Source: Calliphora vicina
Taxonomy: Eukaryota > Arthropoda > Insecta > Diptera > Calliphoridae
Assembly (NCBI RefSeq): GCF_958450345.1
Contig: NC_088781.1
Span: forward strand, 78,691,797-78,755,796
DNA length: 64,000 nucleotides
Direction of reading: 5' to 3'
In this document: positions 1 to 11,200 of the stretch, piece after piece
Position numbering within the stretch: position 1 is the first letter of the stretch
How the letters are laid out: each line of letters begins with the position of its first letter
Notes under the pieces: generated by a model
What the model saw: the letters and a program-made list of their open reading frames with translations, nothing else
The model's database searches: none
What the model was told of the DNA's origin: nothing
Made by a program: the position numbers and the translations under genes

Positions 1-363
1 AGAGGTTATGTCACATGCAATTACATATGTACGTTTGAACGTGGAAATTATGAATCGTATGTATAACGTGAATTTTGACATACACATGGAATTCCATATG
101 TATCGAATACATGTCCCAATACACAAGCAATACATGCCGTCTGACCCCCCTATAAGTACATTATAGTTTGTCACATACGTTTTATATGTATTCGCACATT
201 TGCTTAATCTGACTTAAGCTAGTGTATGCATATTATAGTTGGGCATTAATACATACGCAATACGAATGCTCTGAGTAAAAACACAAAGTAAACTCAAAAC
301 AACAACAATTTCAAACAATTTTTTCAGTGCAAAGCACACGCATTTCCATTTGTGTACTCTTTT
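1..363. other. Unassigned AT-rich sequence
   Basis: No gene, repeat unit or RNA was recognised here. The last eight bases (356-363, ACTCTTTT) are the left copy of the target duplication of the hAT element that follows. Confidence 0.5.
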
Positions 364-1618
364 CAGTGTTGCCACAACCTCAAAATATTTGTAACCATAT
401 TTGTTTAAAAAAAAAATAACCAAAATGCTAAAAAAGTAACCAAAAAAAAATTATTGGGAACGTCATGTTTTTAAAATTTTTTTAAAACATGAACTCCCTA
501 AATCTTTTCAAATTACAATGTATTTAGCTTGAGTTACGTTTTCGGCTTGAGTTACGCTGTATCCGATCTGAAGTACCAAATTTTATTTTTTTCTTAATAC
601 ATTTTACACAGGTTTTTATACTTTAAGATAAAATTTTTGTCAAGATTTCTACATATAGAATATTATGAAAATTAGTTCTTAATCGCAAAATATTCTGATT
701 AAAAAAATTGTTTATCCAGTTTCATGCCATCTTTTGTTATTTTTCTATTTTACACAATTATTTTTACTGAATGTAAATCTCTTAATTGTTTTAAAGTGTA
801 CTTTATTTTGTCTAACCTCTACATAAAATATCTTTTCAAATAATGACATAGTTTTTCAAATATTACACTTTCTCTGTGGTTTTGCTGAACATTTTTCATT
901 TTAATTATCTTATTTGCGTTACTGGCAATAAACAATTTGATTATTTTTATAAAATAAATTATTAATGAAATTTTTGATAAATAAAATTAATTTATTTGGA
1001 ATTTAAATATCATTATCTCAAGTAAAGACAGTTCTATACAGATGTCTGCATGCATCCTGTGACATACAATATTTGTAGTTTTTATAAAATCTAAACAAAT
1101 AACATTTTTAACTATTATTTAATTTTAATTAAAAACTATGTTTACATAGTGCATAGAATGTGTAGTGTTAAATTTTTATTTAGAACTTTCGGAATACAAC
1201 ATTTCATTGAAGACAAAGCTAAAAAGAGTCAAATTCAGACAAATATTCCAAAACATCCACCAGAATTATTATACTCAAAATAAGAATATGTTTGCGTAGA
1301 CCAGTTTCAGGATAACAAAAATAAAAATTCACATTCTAAGCTGTATTATCCAAAATTTAGAAGATAAACACCAAAAATATGGTTTACATATGTACAAAAA
1401 CCGCGATATTTTTTAGAGTAAATAAGGTCTAAGTCTAATGGTGGTGTCTTAGACCTTATATTGGACGATCTCGTTAGGATCGTATGTTAAAATATTGAAA
1501 AATCTGTCTATAACAAAATCTTTTGAAAAAAGTAACCAAAATGAAAAATAAATACACATCTACACATCCAAAAAAAAATAACCAATTTTGGTTATAAATA
1601 ACCAAAACGGCAACACTG
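364..1618. mobile_element. Non-autonomous hAT-superfamily element
   Basis: The element begins CAGTGTTGCC and ends with the reverse complement GGCAACACTG. Both sides carry the same 8-bp direct repeat ACTCTTTT (356-363 and 1619-1626). CAGTG-type ends with an 8-bp target duplication are the hallmark of hAT transposons. The 1255-bp interior is AT-rich and has no transposase-like reading frame, so the copy would depend on a transposase supplied elsewhere. The ends and duplication are read directly from the sequence; the superfamily call is inferred from them. The perfect duplication suggests a fairly recent insertion. Confidence 0.85.
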
Positions 1619-1739
1619 ACTCTTTTATTTTTTACTACTACATATGCATTTTAAGCAATCTCTCGTTGGCCACCTCTGCTATAGAGGATGTACAATTTAC
1701 AAAGAACTCCTAAAGAAAAGAAATTTCATTAAAAAACGT

Positions 1740-2110
1740 AATAATAACTATCAGAGTTGGGGGTAGTGCATTGAATATTTAGTGCACTAAGGTTTTCACT
1801 AAATCCCACTATAGTGACAACATTTTGATTTTCCACTATTTTTCATCACTATAGTGGTATTGAAAAATATTTTAACTACCACTAAAAAATTAGTGGCAGT
1901 GAAACATATTTTAACTACCATTAAAAAAATTAGTGGTAGTGAAAATTTTTCCACTACCACTGAATATTAGTGGTGTGAAAATTTTGCACTACAATAAAAT
2001 AGTGCAAATTTTTAATAGTCACTACATGAAAGCTTTAGTTATATTATGTGCACTAAAATCTCAAAAAATAGTGTTTATAGAAATATTCCAAACAAATTGA
2101 AAATATAGTC
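1740..2110. repeat. TAGTGG/CCACTA-rich degenerate repeat
   Basis: The motif TAGTGG and its complement CCACTA recur about every 30-60 bases, separated by A/T runs such as TTTTAACTACCA. The motif reappears at 2826-2860. There is no coding potential. It could be a degenerate minisatellite or the remains of a fold-back element. Confidence 0.5.
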
Positions 2111-2253
2111 AAAATATTTCTATTTTATTATTTTTTATTGTATAAAAAAAATAAAATAAAATTTTAAGTAAAGTAAATTTCAGGAATTAAAATCTTAGCA
2201 ATTTTAATTTGTATTAATATAATTTAACAACGTATATCGCACTATAACCTAAT

Positions 2254-2712
2254 GTTACTACCAAAGTATAACAAGTAGTCCGACTCTTTGACAGCAGTAC
2301 CTAACTATAAGCACGTGTTAGTGAAAAAGTACCTAACTCTATACATGTGTTAGTAACAAAATTACACATGTGTTGGTAGCTTTTAAATTTTCTCCAGGCA
2401 ACAGTTTTAAATTTAAATTCTACAATAACAAAATATTACATGTCAGAAATTCCAAAAATATTTTTTCTTGATTTGTGCAAAATAGAAACGTTTTAACAAC
2501 GAAAGTGTGCAAAAAGTGTTTTAAAAAAATAAAGTATAATATGTGTTAGTGTAATAATGTGTAAAAAACGTTATTTTTATCAAAATTTAAAAGTTAAAAT
2601 TTCAAGACATTTCATTGGTTAACATTTCTCTGAACTCACACGGTACCCGTACATGTGAGAGAGTAATTTTAAAAATTAAGAGTCGGACTACTTGGTATAC
2701 TTTGGTTAGTAC
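2254..2712. mobile_element. MITE-like element with inverted-repeat ends
   Basis: CCAAAGTATA at 2261-2270 leads into AACAAGTAGTCCGACTCTT. The reverse complement of the same block, with one or two mismatches, ends at 2704 (TATACTTTGG). About 27 bp of inverted repeat therefore bound roughly 450 bp of non-coding DNA. The inverted match continues weakly outward as TACTA/TAGTA, so the exact edge and target duplication (perhaps TA) are unclear. Inside are three copies of a GTGTTAGT-type motif near 2315-2380. Confidence 0.6.
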
Positions 2713-3149
2713 TTTAATATTAGTATTAATTAATATAATAAATATTAAAAATAAAAAAGTATAAAATAATTCAACATAATGATATGTATTTGAGTAACAT
2801 TAACATTAGTGAATGATTATATTTTTCCACTATCCTATTAGTGGAGAAAAAAAAATTTCCACTAAGATAATTTTCGTAATTGAAAACACAAAAAATAACA
2901 AAACTGTGCTTTCAATTACGAAAATTATCTATTCAATAATTTTTGTATTTAAAATTCAACCAATAACGAAAATTGTGTATTCAATTGTCAAAATTATCAA
3001 ATTCAAAACTCAAAATTCAATAGAAAATATCAGAAAATTTTGTTTTTGAGCACATGAATACTTGATTTAATTAAGAAATAATTGAAACCAGTTCAATATG
3101 GGATATATATTTGAATTGAAACGGTTTAAGAAATAGTTTTTTCTGTGTA

Positions 3150-3483
3150 GTAGTTACAATGATCATAATCATAACACATTTCAATACTCCTATTCTCAAG
3201 CAGTTAAAAACAACAGCAATCAATATGAAAATATATCTACTTCTTTCCAAAGAATAGAAGCGCTAATGGAAAAACAGATTGAAACCACCACTACCTTATT
3301 AAACATGATGTCTACACTTTTAACGAAACTGTGCAATTAAATCTACGTATAGCAATATGGAATGCAAACGGTCTTTCCAACCATATTCGAGAAATAGAAA
3401 TCTTCCTTCATAACTATATCGATATACTTTTAGTTTCAGAAACTCATTTTACGAGCAGAACTTATTTCATATCAGAGGATATT
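3150..3483 (+). pseudogene. Jockey-clade LINE fragment (ORF1 end and ORF2 start)
   Basis: The + strand encodes the last part of a Jockey-type ORF1 (segment ending TLLTKLCN and a stop) and overlaps the start of ORF2, an apurinic-type endonuclease. ORF2 shows the WNANGL motif and the metal-binding SETHFT motif within its first 45 residues. The expected ORF2 initiator at 3331 reads GTG instead of ATG. Coding stops near 3480, where the 3' end of the opposite-strand LINE Jockey-A1 begins, so this copy was probably interrupted by that insertion. I did not find its continuation beyond 8.6 kb. Confidence 0.75.
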
Positions 3484-4901
3484 TTTTTTTCAATTTTATT
3501 TTTATTTATTGTATCTTCATTCATGAACTAACAACAAGTACTTCAAATCTTATATCTTATATAATTATAATTTAATTAGTCCAGCCAGTGCCGGACGAAA
3601 AATTGTTTATTCATTTAGCTTTTATTAAATTGGCATTCTTCCTTCTATTCTTTGGATTAGGTCTGCTGTGTCCCTCCTTCTTAACCGAGTGTGGCCACGG
3701 TTATTTAATATGTTGCGGGCCAGTGGGTTTGGGTGAATTTCAAGTTTTTTTAAATATTTTCTACGTTTAGATCTTTGTGTATATTCGCGTTTTTGATATA
3801 CCAGGGGGCAACTGTGATCATTCTTAAAAACTTGTTTTGGCGTCTTTGGATGTTTTCAACATTTGACGCTGAGGCCGTGCCCCATAGCTGTATGCCATAA
3901 CACCATATCGGTTTTATGATCATGTTGTAAAGTATAAGTTTACAATCTAAACTAAGCGTAACAATAAGCCAATTAATTTGAATTGATTTCATTTGAATCA
4001 ACTTTGCATCTATATGACTTTTCCATGTAAGGCGATCGAGATGTATTCCGAGGTATTTCACTTCCGATTGTTGAATTATTGTTTGGTTATTGATATGAAT
4101 AGGGGGGCATGATTCTCTACGCAATGTAAATGTTATATGGGTACATTTTTGCTCATTGACTTTAATTTTCCATTGTTTTAACCATTTTTCTAATTCAAAT
4201 ATGTGATTTTGTAAGTAACGAGACGCTTCTTGAGGGTTTTCATGAATGCTTAGAATAGCAGTATCATCAGCAAATGTTGATGTATGAGTGCGATTGTTAG
4301 TTGGCATATCAGACGAATATATCAAATATAAAAAGGGTCCCAGGATACTGCCTTGGGGGACTCCAGCTTCAATGGGTTGGGGACTACTTAAAAAGTCTCC
4401 TTCTTTAACCTTAAATGTTCGACCAGTTAAATAGCTTTCCAATAGCTTATGTGTGTTTGCGAGTAAATTTTGACTCAGTTTGTATATTAAACCATCATGC
4501 CATACTTTATCAAACGCTTGAGAAATGTCAATAAAGAGAGCGGAACAATATTTCCTATCCTCAAATGCTTTTCTTACAATATTTACAATTCTATGGGTTT
4601 TTTCTTCTAAAACCAAATTGATGATTCGGAATACAATTGTTTTCAATTAACATCGGGTACAACTTGTTCATGAGTATCTTCTCAAATAGCTTTGATATAT
4701 TAGACAATAGGCTTATTGGTCTGTATGATTCTACTTTTGTGTGATCTTTTCCCGGCTTAGGTATCATGGTAACCAGTGAAACCTTCCATTCTGGAGGATA
4801 ATATTCAAGGCGTAATATAGCATTAAAAATAAAAAGAATTATTTTTATTGCTATCCGGGGTAGCTCCATAAGCATCTTGTTACTGATTTTGTCAATACCA
4901 G

Positions 4902-5476
4902 CCCAGCAAAAACTTTACTTACCTAGTAAGCCAGCAAGTATAATTGGAGCAAAGCGATAACTACTTATTATTTGACTGAAACACTACTTACCGTTGTTCG
5001 AGATTTTTAAAAAATTCAGGGGTCAAGCTTACAAATGTACTTACAATCAGTTGAGAAATAAGTAGTAAATTCACAACAAGAATATGTAGCTAAAAAAAAA
5101 ACAAAAAATATTGCCTTGTGTGGGAATCGAACAGTCACATTATTTGCTTGTGTTTGATAGTCAAGCTGCTAACTCACTGCTCCATGTACGAGTTATTTTA
5201 TTGGAAGTTAACAATAGTTTTAACATCAACATATAAATGAATATGATATGAACAAAAAAATTGATGGCTTTGACAGGTGGCGAACCACTAACCTCCCGTT
5301 TTCCAGTCAAACACACTAGATAGTTGTGCTAAATGCAAAAGTTCATTACCAAACTGCATAAAAATAAGTACTTATTCTAGTAAATAAAATAATGTGCTGC
5401 GTAACCACCACTCCTTACAAAAGAATGCATGAAATAACTAGTTGTCATTACAAAAATTCACAAAATTTTTGCTGGG
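4902..5476 (-). mobile_element. Inverted-repeat element with two tRNA-like modules (copy 1)
   Basis: The ends are CCCAGCAAAAAC and the reverse complement TTTTTGCTGGG, flanked by AG (4900-4901 and 5477-5478). The same LINE position at about 13183 lacks the insert and reads ATACCAGGCGC, so the boundaries and a 2-bp target duplication are confirmed by an empty site. Read on the - strand, the interior holds two tandem tRNA-like stretches. Their box B sequences are GGTTCGCCACC (about 5289-5279) and GTTCGATTCC (about 5130-5121), each preceded by D-arm-like and anticodon-arm-like sequence. No protein is encoded. A TIR transposon that has picked up Pol III-type modules is the simplest reading. Confidence 0.75.
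5095..5195 (-). other. tRNA-like module (box B GTTCGATTCC) inside the inverted-repeat element
   Basis: On the - strand, AGCAGTGAGTTAGCAGCT resembles a tRNA D arm. CTTGACTATCAAACACAAG can form an anticodon-type stem, and GTTCGATTCC matches the Pol III box B consensus at the expected distance. Acceptor pairing is poor, so this is a tRNA-derived relic and not a functional tRNA. Confidence 0.5.
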
Positions 5477-6696
5477 AGGTGCTTTCTTGGAGTTTAAATC
5501 AACAATAGCCTTTTCGATCTCCCGAATCTCAAAACGTAGGGGTACGACTGCTCCAAAATGGGGTACAACAGGTGGCAACTCAATTTCTTCATTTGATGTG
5601 TTCGGTGTAAATACGTTTTTCAAATGATTAACAAACAGATTCCCTTTTTCAGTATCATTTCTTGCCCAACCACCACTTGAATTTCGCAAGGGGGGCTTAC
5701 ATATGACAGGTCTTTTAAGACTTTTTGTTGCTCGCCATAATGAGTAATCCGATTGCGGGGTTGCGTCCAGGCTTTCTAAATATTTATTCAATGATTCCAT
5801 TTTTCGAAATTCCAAGAGCTTTTTAAGTCTTTTTATACAATCTTTAAGCTTCGATTTGAGTTGGGGGATCTGTGCAATTGCCACTCTCTTCGAACTCTTC
5901 TTTTTTCATTTAAGAGCCGTTCGACATCTGTAGAATAAATTCTATTATATCTGATTTGTCGGGGGGTTTGGGTTGCATGTTGAGCAGCCAGTTTGAGATT
6001 TTTATCGAAATTGATAAGAGAGTGATCGATGTTTTCTGGTGTTCTATGTTTTCCGAGCAATGTGTACTGAGGTATTTTTTATATTTGAGCCAATCAATTC
6101 TTGTGCCTGTCATCGCTAAATTACCAGTCGGGGATACAATTTCTCGGGGCCCAATAAAGTAACAATAGTTGAATCCATCGAGGATTCAAATTGAATCATT
6201 TCTCCAGGGATATTTTTCATCACGCTAAAATCAATAACATGCGGTATTTTTCGTGGGTCAGTAGGCCAGTAGGTAGGTTGGCCGCTCGAAATCACATTCA
6301 AACCCATTTTAGAAATTGTATCAAACAAAACACGACCTTTAGGGGTAATCAGTCGTGATCCCCAGAATGTGTGCTTAGCATTATAATCGCCAGCAGACAG
6401 GAAAAGAGGGCCTAGTGATTTAAAAAATCTATTATATTGACTTTCTGTAATTGAAAAACACATTAAGTAGTGTTTGATTCGAGCTTTTATTAAAATTGCC
6501 GAGCCTCCGCATGCTCTACCTCTGGGATCTTTGGTATCATATATTACGTATCCATTTATTCGAAATGAACTTCTGGACGTCAAATGAGTTTCAGAAACCA
6601 GCATTATATCAATTTGTTGGTTTCTTAAAAAATATTCGAGTTCGTTTTTGTGTTGGCGTATGCCGTTTGCATTCCAGAAACGTATTTTCAAACAGT

Positions 6697-8256
6697 TCAT
6701 GGTTTATTTAGGATAGCTTGTAATAACATTGATTGCATTTTAAGCATTTCCTGCATCATATACATAGAGTTGGTAAATTTGTTAACCGATTTCACTAGAG
6801 TCTCTATTGTAGCTTCCAGTCGACTAAAATTAGAAGTGGGATCTTGGTCTGCAAATTCCACATTGATATTAGGGTTATTTTCTTTTCCTATTGGTGGGTT
6901 TTGAGCAAAAGTTGGATTCGTTCTTAGAACACTAGCGTATGAACCTTTATTATTCATGGTTTGCGAGATTTGGGGGTAATGAGTATCAACTAGGTTCTTT
7001 GATTGCACAGGATAAGTACTAGGTTTCAGTGTTAATGTTCTTTTAACTATAGAATATACTGGGCATCCTCTGTAATTTGCTGTGTGATTTCCGCCACAAT
7101 TGCTGCATTTTTTACTTTAGAGTCGTTTTTGGATTTATCGCATTGGGTAGAACCGTGCAATTCTCCACACACCACGCAGGGGGTAGTTTGCAATATGCCC
7201 TAGTATGACCATATTCTTGACAGTTTAAACACTGGACGGGTCCCGATCTCTTATGTGGCTCTTCTATCGTAATTTTACGATGCAATAAATATTTTAAATT
7301 GTAAATTGGGTGTGTTTCATTTTTCTTGAGATTAACATCACCTGGTTCTAGTTCAACTCTAAACATTAGTTGGGGAATTTTCTCGCGATTTCTAATGTTG
7401 ACTACATTTTTTATTTTAAACTTGTTATGTTCCAAAGCAGCCTTTATATCTTCAGGATCTACACAAGAGTCAATACCCTTAATAACAATTTGAAGCCCTT
7501 TGCTACTCTTCAATTGGTATGTGTAAAAACTTTGTTTATTGTTTTCAAATTCGGTAACAACCTTACGGAAATCATTTTCATGATTTACCTGTATCTTAGT
7601 CTCGCCTATGTTACCTCGCTTAAAAGGTACAACGTAAAAAGAATTTTCTCCGACCAACGAGATTAAATTCTTAATTAGAGCATTCGAATTTTGCTCTCTC
7701 AAATAAATAGGAGGGGGTTTGGACGACTTGGGTAATGTTGGGTGGTCAGCTGTTTCATCTTGCAAAATAGAAAATCTGTTTTCGGTAGTTTTCCTATCAA
7801 TTGCCCTATCTTTAGGAACTTTTGCGGTTGATGCAATTTTTGAGGATCTTGGGCTGCGTCCTCGTTTCAGTACGGTAATGTACCTATCAATTCCCACTTT
7901 GTTTGTGGTTTTTGTGCACTATATTTGGGCTGAACATTTTTAGGTATTGCTCCCGTACTATGGTTAATTGGGTTTGTACTTACTGTGCAGGTTTTTGTTT
8001 TAGGGGGTGAATTATTTAGCATACCTTCAGGCGCTGCTAAAAGTTTACTTTTGGTTACCATATTTCCATCAACAGCTGTCAACGGCAAATTTTCTTTTGT
8101 TGCACAAACACCCTTCGTAAACAAAGCGGGGGATAATGAACGAGCTCGATCACTTTGTTTGGCGGTCAAATACAAGCTGTCATCAACTCATGTATTTTTG
8201 TTTTCTTTCGAATTTTCTTCAACATTCACAAACACATATGCATTTCTGCCGTTCAT
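6697..8256 (-). pseudogene. Jockey-A1 ORF1 (gag-like RNA-binding protein), broken
   Basis: The likely original start is the ATG at 8256-8254, but a TGA follows in frame at 8190-8188. The main body (8187-7112) encodes the basic N-terminal region and an RNA-recognition-like central segment. A CCHC zinc knuckle, C-x2-C-x4-H-x4-C (CLNCQEYGHTRAYC), follows. A frameshift near 7110 separates this from a second Cys/His motif (CGGNHT) and the C-terminal tail, which ends at 6697. The stop overlaps the ORF2 start as ATGA. In Jockey elements this protein coats the RNA to form the RNP. Two lesions make it a pseudogene. Confidence 0.8.
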
Positions 8257-8577
8257 GCTAAGCCTGCGCTCACTATGATTACCACTTGAGAAACTCATAA
8301 AGAATATTCTCTGTTTATTTTTTTGCACTTGTGCTCTTTATTGGTGGAAAAAAGAAAACAAACACCAGAACGAAAATAATAAAAGATAACTTTAATTGGC
8401 ACTTTTAATATTAATATTTTAATATTATAATTTCGCGTCCATTCGCGTTAAAGATATATATATATTCTTTTTTTATATTTAATTTATTTTTAGCCGTCAA
8501 TATCATCAAAAAAAACGAGATATTTGCGGAGATAGAAAAAAACACGTCCGTTTGGCTTAACTATACGCAATGTAATT

Positions 8578-9889
8578 TGCAAAGACTAATGGAGCCTTTA
8601 TTTCATACCTTGCCATATACTATAATTTGTATGGGAAATATTTATGTTCTACACCAGGGAAAGGCAACCTATACTATTGCATTTTACGATTGTATTACTT
8701 ATACACTCTCTCCGCTCTCACCACGAATCAGTGTTGCCAGTAAACTTTCGTCGCTTTTCCCCAATTAAAAATGTAAAATCTCATATTGTTCATCATACAT
8801 CTTTAAATGTTGGGACATATTTTTTTCACTGGCAACGTTGATTCTTAAATTGTCCGATAAAAAACGATACACAACCTGCTTGTTTGAGTTCTCAAGCTAG
8901 ACTGATTAAAAGTTGTTTATTTCTCTACAATGCGTGTGCACACGTACGTAAGAGAAGAGTAAATGAAAAACGCGGCGCCCATGTTTTGCCTTTCCCTGTT
9001 CTACACAGAGATCGAAAATAACTCGTCCATATACCAAAAAACCCAAATTGTGATTTATATTTTTGTGATAAAAATAAATCACTAAAAATAACAGTTATAA
9101 AATGATTTTTATTTAAATGGTGTGAGATAAACAATTCATTTGTTTTTGTTCTTAATAACTGTTACTTTCTCTTTTATTTACATACAATAACATGTTGTTA
9201 GTAATTTTTAACAAATTATGGAAATAATATGATAAGTATGAAGTAATGAAGTCTGAGTAACAGAAATGAGACATTTTTTTAAATTGTTATTAATCTTTTG
9301 GTAAATTTTATATATTTAAGCGTTGATTTGCATCAAATGCATTTTTGCGTTTTATTTTTCATGTTCGCAAATAAAAGTCACAAGCCGACCTTTACAAAAA
9401 AAATAAATTACAAATCACTCATCCAGATTATTTGTGTTTGTTTCTTTTCTGTTTCTCTCAACCCCAAACCTAAAATGTCCTCGAATAAATCACTCTATCA
9501 CAAAAAAATATTTTTAAATGGCTGCGAATGAGAATTTACCATTGAAATGAAAGTGAACCCGTTATGTCCGGTCTCTGGTTCTACAAAATTATAAATTAAT
9601 TTTCGTACATTTAACTGTTTTAACAATGTAAAAAATTATTAAATGATAGAATTAATTTTTGTAAGTATTTTTAAGTTTTCTTAACTCTTTAAGAGTAACA
9701 TTTTGTGGAAAAAGTAGTAAATCTATTTTCTTAGAATTCACTTTTATTTCAAGTAAATAATACGGCAACGCTTTGAAACAATATGTGAGTAAAACGATGT
9801 GTTGTAAACAAAAGCCGAACATTTGTTTACAACATGTTGCAACACGAACATCTTACACAAATATACTGTCACCACAACAGACAATCACC
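8578..9889. other. Unassigned AT-rich spacer with one short inverted repeat
   Basis: No gene was recognised. GAATCAGTGTTGCCAGT at 8725-8741 pairs imperfectly with ACTGGCAACGTTGATTC at 8828-8844, which could be the ends of a small hAT-like or snapback element of about 120 bp. The rest shows only A/T-rich sequence and short reading frames without family resemblance. Confidence 0.4.
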
Positions 9890-10020
9890 ATTATCGTGGT
9901 TGGCGTAAACGTCATACGCCTACGGCATTTTCGTACTAGATTAAAGAAACAGTTTTCATTTTATCTTTAATCTAGTACGAAACAGTCGTAGGCGTAAGAC
10001 GTTTACGCCAACCACGATAA
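9890..10020. repeat. Long hairpin (about 55-bp arms)
   Basis: The arms 9890-9946 and 9966-10020 are reverse complements with a few mismatches, around a loop of about 19 bases. The arms contain CGTGGTTGGCGTAAACGTC and TCGTACTAGATTAAAG. They are noticeably less AT-rich than the flanks. The transcript would fold into one long stem. No target duplication is obvious. It may be a compact snapback MITE. Confidence 0.7.
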
Positions 10021-10039
10021 GGCTGAATATAAATTTTTG

Positions 10040-10310
10040 GCTGAAGATTTTTATTTTTGACTACTTCTATTGCTACCTCAACTGCTACTTAACTGCTTCT
10101 TCTATTCAACTGCTATTTCTATTACTACTAAATTTTAAAGGTAGCAGAAGTAATAGCAAACAAATGACTCTGCTACTTTAAAACGTTTTCTTTTTTAAGG
10201 TAGCAATATAAAACAAATTACTCTGCTACTTTTAGATTTGTCATTTATTTCTACTACTACAACTACTGCTACTAAAATGTGAAGGTAGCACTAATAGTAA
10301 CTGATTGACT
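10040..10310. repeat. CTGCTACTT-type interspersed short repeats
   Basis: Blocks such as CTGCTACT, ACTGCTATTTCTATTACTA and their complements (GTAGCAGAAGTAATAGC) recur across about 270 bases, partly as inverted pairs (for example 10120-10160). It looks like a degenerate tandem or fold-back repeat. No coding meaning is apparent. Confidence 0.45.
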
Positions 10311-10924
10311 CCAAATTTTATTATTTTTTTAACAGACTACTTGTGTTTTTTGGTTGATACAGCTACTTGTAGTCTAGTTTTTTAAACACTGTGTAATATT
10401 ATTTGGAAAATTCCATGTCATTTTATGTCACATTGCATCCAAAGTGATTTGATAAATATCTTAATAATTTAAATTAGCTTTGTAATATTAAAAAACTATA
10501 TTCTTAAACTAAATGCAAAAAAAATTGTTTTATTTTAATTCTAACGAAAAATTAATATTAATACCTAAAATGTGATGTTCATGTTATTAGCCAACAGTTC
10601 AGCTCGCCCAACATGGCAACCCGATTTATTTAATTTTCGGTTTCAGTAATCAGGAGGTTAAAGGAACCAGCATATTAAAAGTTTGTAAAGAAATGTAAAC
10701 GATTTCGGGTAATGGTACAAGATGGGTTAATCGGCATAAGAAAACATGTGATCTTTACATTTTAGGTATAAAATGTGTTCAGCAGAATTATGTCAAATCT
10801 TACGGAGAACATTTTTGTAGAATATGTTAACCCTCTAAATCCTCAAGGCAAGTGTCTTTTTTATCCTTCTTTAAAAAAGGAGCAAAAAACACCATTAAAA
10901 CAGGGATTTAAGGGGTTAAAATTT

Positions 10925-11200
10925 GTGTTCATAAAACCGAAATTTGGTTTTTTAGAAAACCGGTTTTTTGGTTAACCGATATCGAAAAAAACCGGTTAAC
11001 CGTCATATATGTGTAGAAGACATAAAATATCCAATAAAGTATATATAGCTTTAAAATTCTTGGTTTTTAGTAGTCAGGAATGGTTAATATTAAATAACTA
11101 TAAATATTTAAATGTGCATTTAATTTTGTAAAAATTTCAAAATTATGAATTGAGTATTAATATGTTACTAAATATATACAATACTCGTTTTAATTACACT
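10925..11200 (-). mobile_element. Truncated copy of the AACCGGTTAACC-rich hAT MITE
   Basis: The sequence from AGAAAACCGGTTTTTTGG to about 11200 closely matches the reverse complement of the right half of the complete element at 35238-35994, including the TAGTAGTCAGGAATGGTTAA block. The terminal TAGTG end is missing here, so the copy is truncated. No coding sequence is present. Confidence 0.7.

Larger units (their letters stand above)
3750..6700 (-). pseudogene. Jockey-A1 ORF2 (endonuclease and reverse transcriptase), broken
   Basis: Starting at 6700, the endonuclease shows WNANGIR and SETHLT. A roughly 105-bp in-frame deletion follows the HYLMC segment, compared with the copies at 14 kb and 59 kb. 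Further frameshifts occur near 6170 and 5900. The reverse transcriptase part shows YRPISLLS, DISQAFDKVWH, GVPQGSILGP and the catalytic FADD (near 4270). A 575-bp inverted-repeat element (4902-5476) splits the domain upstream of YRPISLLS. A small deletion removes residues in the segment IQINWL..SLDCK, and another removes about 55 bp near 3770. Both the insertion and the IQINWL deletion are shared with the copy at 59-62 kb. Confidence 0.85.
3484..8577 (-). mobile_element. Jockey-clade LINE copy Jockey-A1, defective
   Basis: On the - strand the order is 5' UTR (about 8577-8257), ORF1 (8256-6697), ORF2 (6700 to about 3750) and a 3' UTR ending in an A-rich tail at 3484. The 3' tail abuts a broken + strand LINE, which suggests insertion into it. 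The 5' limit is inferred from a GGACGTG motif on the - strand (8544-8550), which resembles the downstream promoter element of Jockey elements. No convincing target duplication was found. The copy carries nonsense codons, frameshifts and a 575-bp insertion, so it cannot encode its own proteins. Confidence 0.8.

Noticed and set aside
5095..5350. Functional tRNA genes
   Set aside because: Box B and arm-like segments are present, but acceptor stems do not pair properly and the modules lie inside repeated mobile elements.
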